NCBI GenBank assembly: GCA_027621405.1
Contig: JAQCBT010000011.1
Location: 1-64,000 of the forward strand
DNA from: Pseudomonadota bacterium
Lineage (GTDB): Bacteria; Pseudomonadota; Gammaproteobacteria; Pseudomonadales; Pseudohongiellaceae
Direction of reading: 5' to 3'
DNA length: 64,000 nt
Both the position numbers and the translations under genes were made by a program. Shown here piece by piece: positions 1 to 7,102 of the stretch. The stretch's first letter is position 1; each line of letters starts with the position of its first letter. The notes under the pieces are model-generated. The model had not been told where the DNA came from, ran no database searches, and saw only the letters and a program-made list of their open reading frames with translations.

Positions 1-40
1 GGGACAGATTTATTTTTTTTAAAAAAAATAAATCTGTCCC
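1..40. repeat. Perfect 40-bp palindrome, REP-like
   Basis: The first 40 bases form a perfect inverted repeat: arms begin GGGACAGATTTATTTT and meet in a T8/A8 centre with no loop. Similar GGGACAG-ended palindromes are common between genes in gammaproteobacterial genomes, often as REP-like elements mobilised by RAYT transposases. No transposase is visible here, but the window starts at this point, so the element may extend to the left. Confidence 0.6.
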
Positions 41-63
41 TATTTTCTCGCCTATTTTCTCCT

Positions 64-408
64 CTACCAGTTTTTAGGGAGGTCAGAGTGCTTTTGGCGG
101 CGATTGCGATAGCGATCGTCGCGCATCTTGCGATCGATCTTCTGTGCATGCTCTTCATCGAATTTTCGGGTGATCCGGTTTCCGGCTAACACCCTCACAT
201 GCACCAGCCAGCGATAGAGACCCGTGAGCTCCAGCAATGGTCGCAGCCCAAGGCCAAGAAACAACAGCACGGCCACATACCAGAAGAAGAAGTCGATGCT
301 GTAAAGGGGAACCACCAGGGTAGTCCAGAGCAGGCCTCTGTAGATTCCCGTAGCGACCGGACCATATTCGAATTGCTTGTGCCTGATCCTGATTGGCTTC
401 TCAGACAT
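64..408 (-). CDS. Small inner-membrane protein of unknown function
   Basis: A 114-residue protein. Two hydrophobic segments (about residues 22-40 and 43-60) suggest a hairpin in the inner membrane; the last 45 residues are very rich in Arg, Lys and Asp and should be cytoplasmic. The ATG at 408 is preferred over an upstream TTG at 414 because a GGGAA element precedes it. It lies 26 bp downstream of the thioesterase gene and is probably the last gene of a three-gene minus-strand operon. I do not recognise the family. Confidence 0.7.
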   Translation of the reverse strand: MSEKPIRIRHKQFEYGPVATGIYRGLLWTTLVVPLYSIDFFFWYVAVLLFLGLGLRPLLELTGLYRWLVHVRVLAGNRITRKFDEEHAQKIDRKMRDDRYRNRRQKHSDLPKNW

Positions 409-434
409 AGGCAATTCCCATTCCGGCCTCGCTG

Positions 435-872
435 TCAGGCGTTCTTGCGAAGCGTGGTAATCGCGTAAACGAGCTTCTCACCTTCTAGTGAGCTGAAGGT
501 CGTGGCGATGAGGCAAGTACTGCGACCATCGTTGATCAGTTCCCCAAGCAACCTGAATCTGGGTCCCAGCACCGGTGCAAAATAGTCGATGCGCATATTG
601 ATGGTGGCTGACCAGGGTGACGCTGATTTGTCTGCATTCAGAGTGCGGCAGGTATAGAGGGCGATCATGTCCACGTAGGTGCCAGTGAAACCACCGAAAA
701 GTTGCCCCCTCGGATTAAGCACCCGGGTGGGAAGATGGGCTTCCACCTCCACCAGGCCCCGCTCCTCTCGCAGTATCTTCCACTCCCTGGCTTGTACAAG
801 ATCCCCGGCGTTGTGGCCCGGTCGCATGAATATCGGACGATCATCCATGACAACACCCGGTGAGGAACTCAT
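435..872 (-). CDS. PaaI-type hot-dog thioesterase
   Basis: A 145-residue protein that reads as a single hot-dog domain of the PaaI/acyl-CoA thioesterase type. The region LNPRGQLFGGFTGTYVDMIA matches the N-x-x-G-x-x-x-G-G-x-x-x-x-x-x-D layout of the family, followed by the strand INMRIDYFAPVLG. The likely reaction is hydrolysis of an acyl-CoA thioester in the cytoplasm; the substrate cannot be read from sequence. It starts 5 bp after the stop of the upstream MBL-fold gene, so the two are almost certainly co-transcribed. Confidence 0.8.
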   Translation of the reverse strand: MSSSPGVVMDDRPIFMRPGHNAGDLVQAREWKILREERGLVEVEAHLPTRVLNPRGQLFGGFTGTYVDMIALYTCRTLNADKSASPWSATINMRIDYFAPVLGPRFRLLGELINDGRSTCLIATTFSSLEGEKLVYAITTLRKNA

Positions 873-877
873 TGTAC

Positions 878-1945
878 CTAGCGGGCATCAAGCAGCTCAT
901 AGATGCGGCGAATCGCTCTCGGGTCGACCCCTGGACCCCGAATCTGCGCATAGTTATTGGCGTGGTTCGTCATGTCGATGCGCTCCGCTGCCTGCTCCCA
1001 ACTGACACCTTCGTCGTGCATTTTCGCCGTCTTGGTCCAGAGGTCACGCAGATACGCCTGGAAGTTTTCTATAGGCTGCTTACTCTCCATCACTGGTCCA
1101 TGGCCAGGCAACCAGTAGTCGAAATCGAGGGTCTTCAATCCTTCCAGGGTCTGGGGCCATTCATCCACATGGCCATCCCCCATATAGGAGAGTCCGGGCA
1201 GCATCATGTCCCCGGTAAATACCACCCCCTGCTGGGGAAGATATATCACCACGTCACCACCGGTGTGGGCGCGACCAAAATGCAATAGCTGAATCTCGCG
1301 ACTGCCGGTGTCCACCACCTGGAACAGGGTCATCTTGGTTTCCAGGGTGATATTGGGAGGCGTGGGGCGAATTTCAGGTATGGCGTTCAAATAGTCTCGC
1401 TGTACCCGCAGGCGTTCCTGCAGTTCAGCGCGTCGGGCAGGATCCGTTTCGGCTGCCACCTGACGCTCGAGGTTGGCAACGGTCTCGGGCACCGGATCAG
1501 AAAAGCTGCGGAATGTTCTCTCTTCCAGCACATTGCCCGCCTCGCCATTGAGTTTGCTGCGGGTGAACTCGTGCCCGATGATTTCAATGCCTTGCGGAAA
1601 CGCCTGGTTACCGTGGGCATGATCGAAGTGGTAGTGGCTGTTTACCAGGTAACGAACCGGTTTATCCGTGATGGCTGGAATAGACTCCAGCAGCGATCTC
1701 GCGGCCGCCGGTGTCACATGGGAATCGACAACGAGAGTGTCGAAGCTGCCTACCAGCACCATGGCGTTGCTCATCGTGTACACCGAGCCGGTGCCAGTCA
1801 CTAACCAGACGCCATCCGTCACTTCCACGAATCGATGACTGTCTGTTTCCACCACATTCTGAGCCAGCACCGATTGGCAGAGTCCGCCAAAGGCAATTGT
1901 CAGCAGCAGGGCGAAACGCCGTAGCATAAATTGTAATCTATTCAT
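878..1945 (-). CDS. Exported MBL-fold metallo-hydrolase
   Basis: Metallo-beta-lactamase-fold protein of 355 residues. The zinc motif HYHFDHAHGN fits H-x-H-x-D-H, and later metal-ligand candidates are in LHFGRAHTGGD, FTGDMM and LPGHGPV. I place the start at 1945, where AGGA precedes the ATG and the protein then opens with a signal peptide ending near SVLAQ; the open frame runs further to 2029 without a signal peptide at its N-terminus. It is probably a periplasmic hydrolase. It heads the operon with the thioesterase and small membrane protein. The substrate is unknown; the quinoprotein-associated and general SoxH-like groups of MBL hydrolases are the nearest in layout. Confidence 0.85.
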   Translation of the reverse strand: MNRLQFMLRRFALLLTIAFGGLCQSVLAQNVVETDSHRFVEVTDGVWLVTGTGSVYTMSNAMVLVGSFDTLVVDSHVTPAAARSLLESIPAITDKPVRYLVNSHYHFDHAHGNQAFPQGIEIIGHEFTRSKLNGEAGNVLEERTFRSFSDPVPETVANLERQVAAETDPARRAELQERLRVQRDYLNAIPEIRPTPPNITLETKMTLFQVVDTGSREIQLLHFGRAHTGGDVVIYLPQQGVVFTGDMMLPGLSYMGDGHVDEWPQTLEGLKTLDFDYWLPGHGPVMESKQPIENFQAYLRDLWTKTAKMHDEGVSWEQAAERIDMTNHANNYAQIRGPGVDPRAIRRIYELLDAR

Positions 1946-2094
1946 CGCTTGTTCCTGTTCGTGGATCCGCGCGAGACGGACGTTCGGCAGAGTGATCTTG
2001 GGCATTCCTATACGCAGCCACCTGTTCATCGCTGCGCAAGAGTATCACAGCTCTACCCTGTCATTGACCAGCCTGTATGCCGGTCTGGCCGGAA

Positions 2095-2111
2095 TTGGTT
2101 AAATCAACCAA
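2095..2111. promoter_or_regulatory. Inverted repeat in divergent intergenic region
   Basis: TTGGTT-AAATC-AACCAA is a perfect 6-bp inverted repeat between the divergent MBL operon and the VNG-repeat gene. It could be an operator. The 315-bp gap from 1946 to 2260 otherwise holds the sigma-54-like site listed separately. Confidence 0.3.
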
Positions 2112-2193
2112 AAGCGTTGGTGGTATTTGCCAATCCGACCACCTGAAATGATTCGATATTTCATAAGCTGTTGTATTTTAAAGGAATTACAAA

Positions 2194-2210
2194 TTGGCAT
2201 CGTATTTGCT
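2194..2210 (+). promoter_or_regulatory. Probable sigma-54 promoter
   Basis: TTGGCATCGTATTTGCT has GG and GC dinucleotides separated by exactly 10 bp and agrees with the -24/-12 consensus YTGGCACGrNNNTTGCW except at two positions. It lies 51 bp upstream of the ATG at 2261, which would give a transcript start near 2221. This implies RpoN and an enhancer-binding activator; neither is encoded in the window. Confidence 0.6.
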
Positions 2211-2260
2211 CCTTCAAGACTGGTAGTGAATAACAACAGTCTTCATTCGGGGGACAGAAT

Positions 2261-2932
2261 ATGAAAGCTTTTAGTCATTCCTTTCGATTAACAACAGCCA
2301 CGGTATTGGCGATGCTGTTAGGCAGCTACGTGTTCGCAAGCGAGGCCAGTGCCGGCGATCTCAGAGAAATCAGCCGGGTAAACCAGGGTATTACCATAGA
2401 GGCTGCCGAACAGGTCGGAGATGTCTCCTCTGTTAATGGCGGAATCCGTATTGCCGACGGTGCAAGCGCCTTCGAGGTATCCACAATCAATGGATCAATT
2501 ACGCTCGGTAATGGTGTACAGGTTAGCAGCGCCCACACAGTTAACGGACGCATTCTTGTTGGTTCCGAGGTGACGGTGCAGGGTTCACTGGAGACAGTAA
2601 ACGGCGGCATCAGAACCGACAGTGGAACCCAAGTTGAAGAAGCGATTGAAACCGTCAATGGCAGTATCAGTATCCACAATACCCAGGTCGGGGAAGACAT
2701 TGAAACCGCCAATGGAGATATCGACATACTGAACGGCAGCATTGTAAATGGGGACATCATCGTTCGTGGCAAGCGCCACTGGTGGGACCGCTTCTTCGAG
2801 TTCAGCAGCAGCCGTCCAGGCATCACGATCGATAGTGAATCCAGGGTGATGGGCGACATCCACCTGTACCAGGAGGTCGATCTCAACATCGCGCGCGACG
2901 CAGTGGTTGGAGAAATCATCGAGCATTTCTAA
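2261..2932 (+). CDS. Secreted VNG-repeat beta-structure protein
   Basis: A 223-residue protein with a signal peptide (residues 1 to about 31, ending near ASAGD). The body is a repeat of about 18-20 residues with the core V/I-N-G-x-I: SSVNGGIRI, STINGSITL, HTVNGRILV, ETVNGGIRT, ETVNGSISI, ETANGDIDI. This spacing fits a right-handed beta-solenoid. A basic aromatic segment (KRHWWDRFFEF) follows near residue 170, then a last beta-rich part. It resembles DUF4097- and bactofilin-like beta-repeat proteins but I cannot assign a function. It is a single gene behind a sigma-54-like promoter and ahead of a strong hairpin. Confidence 0.75.
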   Translation: MKAFSHSFRLTTATVLAMLLGSYVFASEASAGDLREISRVNQGITIEAAEQVGDVSSVNGGIRIADGASAFEVSTINGSITLGNGVQVSSAHTVNGRILVGSEVTVQGSLETVNGGIRTDSGTQVEEAIETVNGSISIHNTQVGEDIETANGDIDILNGSIVNGDIIVRGKRHWWDRFFEFSSSRPGITIDSESRVMGDIHLYQEVDLNIARDAVVGEIIEHF

Positions 2933-2964
2933 GGGCGAACTCTCAGGGTGATCTCTTGGTGATA

Positions 2965-3000
2965 GTGCATCGGGATGGCAATGGGCTATCCCGATAGCAC
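2965..3000. terminator. Bidirectional hairpin between convergent genes
   Basis: GTGCATCGGGAT pairs with ATCCCGATAGCAC (one bulged base) across an 11-base loop, between two convergent genes (2932 on plus, 3029 on minus). There is no clear T-run, so it may terminate weakly or protect 3' ends. Confidence 0.5.
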
Positions 3001-3028
3001 CTCCGGCTGAGGCTCACTGCCAATACAC

Positions 3029-4753
3029 TCAGCCGGCAGCCAGCAACTGCAGGCCTTCATTCAGGTACCTGTTCGCTGACTCGACATCTCCTACCTGGTA
3101 CAAGCCCAGGAACAGGGCGAGTGAACGAGCGGCGCCTCCAGGCAAGGTCAACACCTCATTGATGCTAGCCACTACCCCTTCCGTATCGTTGTCGGCGGTG
3201 CGGGCCACGATACGCACCAGCGCCGCAGGCGAATGCAGCGCCGATCCAGGAACTACCTCGATCTCACCCAGAATCGCTTTCGCCCTTTCCGGCTCAAAAT
3301 TCCTCAGATAGTGTGTAGCGAGTAGCAGTTGACCGTGTTGTGTACCTGCTGCATTGCTTTCCAGGCATTTTAATTCCCCACTATCCAGGCCCGCGAATAC
3401 ATCTACTGGCTCCGAGACACAATCATTCTGCCCGCCTAGCTGATTCAATGCTGCCTGCAATACCTCTGCCTCAACTCCACGCACTAACACCACATAGGCA
3501 ATCGGATTGTTGGGGGTCGCCTGAATCGCCCTGCTGGCGGTGCTTATATCGTCTCGCCAGCTTCCCACGTAACTGTAAGTGAGCAGACCATAGGCAAACA
3601 CCAGTACAGCGGCGATGCCCGGCAGGTTCTGCTTGAATTCCGCGTGGAAAGACAAACGGTCCACAGCATAGGCGAGGGCCAGCAGTATTCCACTGAGCGG
3701 CAGGTAGGTATACCTGTCTGCCACGAACTGCCCTCCCACCTTCACGAGGCCGATAACTGGCAAGAGCGCGATGATGTACCACCACCAGGCAGTGAACAGG
3801 CAGGGAATGCGCCTGGCGAAGATGATGGAAGCGGTAGTGAGTACGAGCAGCAGCGCCATACTGATCCAGAACATTAGCCCGGGATTGAGCGCCGGCATCG
3901 GGTAATAGAATGCCAGATTCAATGGGACAATGAACTGCTTCAGGTATTCGACATAGGCCATGCAGGCAATAACGATGCGCTCGCCCAGAGAGTAGTCCAC
4001 TACGACGTCTATGGCATTGCTATGGGAAACCAGGGCCATCGCACAGGCGAATACCGAGAACGCAATGAACGGTGATTTCTCGAGTATGTAGGTTCCAAGC
4101 TCGCGGCCGTCTTTCAGGTTCGGCCAGCGATTCAAGGGCCAATAGTCGATCAGGATCAGCAGCACTGGAAATGATACTGCCATGGGCTTCGCCATGAGAG
4201 CAGCGGCGAAGGCGGCCACGGATGCCAGATAGTGTTTTCGCTGCCCACCCTGCTTGTAGGAGACATAGGCATGGGAAGCAATCATCAGGAAGAAGTAGCT
4301 CAATACTTCCTTGCGCTGCGAAATCCAGGCCACAGATTCTACGTGCAGGGGGTGGATCGCAAATACCAGCGCGGCGATAAAGGCAGCGTCTGCAGAAAAG
4401 AATCGCCGCAGGAGCTGAAAAAACAGCAGGCTGTTCGCAAGATGCAATAGCAGGTTCACAGCATGCATCGGTTCTGCGGAAACACCAAACAGTTCCACAT
4501 CCAGCATATAGGACAGCCACGTCAACGGATGCCAGTTGCTGACCTCAATTGACTGTAATGCCCATATAATGTTTTCAAAGGACAGGCCTTGCCGCACATG
4601 CTCGTTCTGGAACACATAGGCGTTGTCATCGATATGGGTGAAGCTTCCCTGCAGGACGGGCGAAAAGCACACTGCCGTGATGAGCAGTAAAAGAACCGGT
4701 CGCGGGGAATTATTCGCAGTAATAGTCACAGGTGCCTGATGTCGTGAGGGCAT
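3029..4753 (-). CDS. TMTC/DUF1736-like multi-span membrane protein
   Basis: A 574-residue protein with about ten hydrophobic segments. The motifs FTHIDDNAYV near the N-terminus, NWHPLTWLSYMLD, HPLHVESVAWISQRKEVLS and MAKPMAVSFPVLLILIDYWPL are those of the bacterial relatives of eukaryotic TMTC O-mannosyltransferases (GT-C fold, DUF1736 type), where the early acidic residues bind the lipid-linked sugar. Bacterial members usually carry long TPR arrays at the C-terminus; here only about 150 residues of helical TPR-like sequence follow the membrane part. It may transfer sugars to exported proteins. It stands alone, convergent with the VNG-repeat gene. Confidence 0.75.
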   Translation of the reverse strand: MPSRHQAPVTITANNSPRPVLLLLITAVCFSPVLQGSFTHIDDNAYVFQNEHVRQGLSFENIIWALQSIEVSNWHPLTWLSYMLDVELFGVSAEPMHAVNLLLHLANSLLFFQLLRRFFSADAAFIAALVFAIHPLHVESVAWISQRKEVLSYFFLMIASHAYVSYKQGGQRKHYLASVAAFAAALMAKPMAVSFPVLLILIDYWPLNRWPNLKDGRELGTYILEKSPFIAFSVFACAMALVSHSNAIDVVVDYSLGERIVIACMAYVEYLKQFIVPLNLAFYYPMPALNPGLMFWISMALLLVLTTASIIFARRIPCLFTAWWWYIIALLPVIGLVKVGGQFVADRYTYLPLSGILLALAYAVDRLSFHAEFKQNLPGIAAVLVFAYGLLTYSYVGSWRDDISTASRAIQATPNNPIAYVVLVRGVEAEVLQAALNQLGGQNDCVSEPVDVFAGLDSGELKCLESNAAGTQHGQLLLATHYLRNFEPERAKAILGEIEVVPGSALHSPAALVRIVARTADNDTEGVVASINEVLTLPGGAARSLALFLGLYQVGDVESANRYLNEGLQLLAAG

Positions 4754-4923
4754 GAGAAGAGCATGCGGAAGCGGCGTGCGATATGCCTTTCACTCAGCAA
4801 TCACGCGCTTGCGAGCCAACACAATGCCCAGAACCTGCGTGAATTCATGCCCAGGCCAGCCCTCCAGATTGCAGTATTCGTACACCAGGGAAGCAGTGGC
4901 CAGCGTGAGTACTCCCCTTTTTG

Positions 4924-5625
4924 TCAGCTCCACTCTTCGTATGCGTACATGAAGCTGTAACCATACTCCTGCGCCCTCGTAGCCGCTATCACACCTGAAG
5001 GAACCAGCCGGCCGTTCGGAATCAGATTCGCCACGAGTTCCTCATAAACTTCGTCGCTCGAGCGATTTACGGAGCGCGCAATCATACCGGCCATACCCTG
5101 GGTCGAGAGATTGCAGATTGCAAAGCGCACACCACGACCGCTCATATTCGCCAGGCTGTTGTTGCGATTCCCATAGGTGCGTTCTGCGGTCAAGGGGTTC
5201 ACGGTAACGGGCTCACCATTCTCGTTACTCACTCCCGTGCGACCTACAAACACTTCGTGGTATTTTGCCCACATCTCGTCGTTAAACCCATAAGGCGCCG
5301 ATGCGTGGCGGAAGCAGACGATCATGCCGTAGTCTTCATCCTTACCGCCGTATCCAGAAGCGTGCGAATTAAGGATATTGGCTGCAAAGTTAACGGCCCC
5401 TATTCCGCCCGGACCAGTGGAAGAATCAACGAAGGCCCTGTGCTTGCCTCCCAGTTCATCCATCCAGCTATCTGTTGGATGACGCTCAGGGGTAAATCCC
5501 GAGGGACTTCGACCGGTCTGCGCTACCGCACTCGCCGAGGCACCGATTGACGCTCCGGCCACAGCCAATCCCGCTCCAGTGAGAAATCTGCGTCGTCTTA
5601 TATTTTGGTGTTGATCTTCGCTCAT
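4924..5625 (-). CDS. Tat-exported protein of unknown function
   Basis: A 233-residue protein with a twin-arginine signal: NIRRRRFLTGAGLAVAGASI, then an Ala-rich cleavage region (SAVAQ). The ATG at 5625 has a TGGAG ribosome site and starts 21 residues downstream of the longest possible frame. The mature part contains DYGMIVCFRHASAPYGFNDEMW and two conserved-looking cysteines but no fold I can name; the pattern recalls the small DsrE-like alpha/beta proteins sometimes seen with Tat signals. Tat export suggests it folds in the cytoplasm, perhaps with a cofactor. It is divergent from the secreted VOC gene 145 bp away. Confidence 0.7.
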   Translation of the reverse strand: MSEDQHQNIRRRRFLTGAGLAVAGASIGASASAVAQTGRSPSGFTPERHPTDSWMDELGGKHRAFVDSSTGPGGIGAVNFAANILNSHASGYGGKDEDYGMIVCFRHASAPYGFNDEMWAKYHEVFVGRTGVSNENGEPVTVNPLTAERTYGNRNNSLANMSGRGVRFAICNLSTQGMAGMIARSVNRSSDEVYEELVANLIPNGRLVPSGVIAATRAQEYGYSFMYAYEEWS

Positions 5626-5769
5626 TGCGTCTCGCTCCAGCCTGATTGCTCTTGGAATAACAGTATAGCTAAGTGACGGTACTGACAACCACCCAATCGT
5701 TCGCTATTCATTCTGGCCAATCTACGGTATTTTTATCGTGCCCATCGTTCCCAAACCGAGAGATTTCTC

Positions 5770-6624
5770 ATGAACAGACTACTGGTATTTGTTTGTGCCT
5801 GCTTCTGCAGCACCCAGATTCTCGCCCAACTGGAAGCAGCGCGGGACGCCGAAGTCGCCTATGGCCACCATCATATCAACACCACAGACACAGAAGCGCA
5901 GCGACGGTTTTGGGTAGAAGGGCTTGGTGGCAAGGTCGCGGAGATCGGTACAGCCAGGCGCGAAGTAATAGCCTTCCCCAACGTTCTGGTGCTGTTTTCA
6001 GAACGGGAACATGGCGGTGGAACCCGTGGCTCGGTAGTGAATCACGTTGGCTTCGAGACCCAGGACATCGAAGCGGATGTGGCCCGCCTGATCGAGCTCG
6101 GCTATACCATGATCTCCAGGGAAGAGCTGCCCGCCGTCTACGAAGTCACCAACGGCATCGCACGCCAGCCGGGTGGCAACACCATCGCTTACGTGCTCGG
6201 CCCGGATGATCTCAAGGTTGAGCTGATAGAAAACCCTTCCATCCAGCACCCGATACAGATGCATCATATCCACTGGGCCCATCCCGAAGGCGAGGCCATG
6301 CAGCAGTGGTACCTTGATCACTTCGGCGGGGTCAAGGGAACCCGCATCGGCCAACCCGCCATCGACCTGCCCGGCGTGAACCTGACCTACGGACCGGGTA
6401 CTGAGGACGTGGCAGCAACCCAGGGTCGAGCATTGGATCATATCGGTTTTGAAGTGAACAACCTGCAAGCCTTTGTGGCCGAGTTGGAAAGCAAGGGAGT
6501 CACTATGGATCGTGGCTATACCGAGGTTGCCTCACTAGGCATCGCGATCGCTTTTCTTACCGATCCATGGGGGACCTATATCGAGCTTACCGAAGGCCTG
6601 GACGTTGATCTCCTGGCTGAATAG
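5770..6624 (+). CDS. Secreted protein with two VOC domains
   Basis: A 284-residue protein with a signal peptide (MNRLLVFVCACFCSTQILAQ) and two vicinal-oxygen-chelate (glyoxalase/dioxygenase-type) domains. Domain 1 spans about residues 30-150 (YGHHHINTTD to VELIENP) and domain 2 about residues 155-275 (MHHIHWAHPEG to YIELTEG). Candidate metal ligands are the His of HHHIN, the His of VNHVGF, the Glu of KVELIE, and the matching HIH, DHIGF and YIELTE residues of the second half. VOC enzymes are mostly cytoplasmic, so the clear signal peptide is unusual. Substrate unknown. Confidence 0.82.
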   Translation: MNRLLVFVCACFCSTQILAQLEAARDAEVAYGHHHINTTDTEAQRRFWVEGLGGKVAEIGTARREVIAFPNVLVLFSEREHGGGTRGSVVNHVGFETQDIEADVARLIELGYTMISREELPAVYEVTNGIARQPGGNTIAYVLGPDDLKVELIENPSIQHPIQMHHIHWAHPEGEAMQQWYLDHFGGVKGTRIGQPAIDLPGVNLTYGPGTEDVAATQGRALDHIGFEVNNLQAFVAELESKGVTMDRGYTEVASLGIAIAFLTDPWGTYIELTEGLDVDLLAE

Positions 6625-6767
6625 CTAGCACCTGGAGACATCATTAGCTGTTAGTTACAGCAGGTACAGCAGCCGAATCCATTTCATTGATCGATCTCAA
6701 GCTCTTTAAATCCTGCGATGATAAAAAGTAATATAATTTCAATCACCCAAGACACAGTGGAGACAGT

Positions 6768-7049
6768 ATGAGCAGCCGTAAAGAATATGAAGCGAAAGTC
6801 AGGACCAGACTGGCTGAACTGGAAGCGGAAGTTGAACGCCTGCAGCTTCACATAAAGCAGGCCGAAGAAGAGCTCCAGCCAGAGCACCACGAAAAAATGG
6901 ATGAGATCAAGGAACTGGCCGGCAAGGCACGGGGTAAACTGGAAGAACTCGCAGCAGCGAGCGAAGATTCCTGGGAACATCTACAGGAAGGGTTAGAGCA
7001 CTACTGGCAATCCCTGGGAAATGAATTGAAGGCATTTGAGAAGATCTAG
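6768..7049 (+). CDS. Small coiled-coil protein, Sll1863-like
   Basis: A 93-residue, highly charged and almost entirely helical protein with a heptad-rich region (LAELEAEVERLQLHIKQAEE) and a terminal DSWEHLQEGLEHYWQSLGNE segment. The size and tail resemble the Sll1863-type stress-response coiled-coil proteins. There is no signal peptide. It is a lone plus-strand gene, convergent with the hybrid kinase gene 53 bp away. Confidence 0.65.
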   Translation: MSSRKEYEAKVRTRLAELEAEVERLQLHIKQAEEELQPEHHEKMDEIKELAGKARGKLEELAAASEDSWEHLQEGLEHYWQSLGNELKAFEKI

Positions 7050-7102
7050 GGCGTGAGCGAAGAATGCATTCGCTGCTTCCCGCTCGAGTATTGGAGTTGA
7101 CC

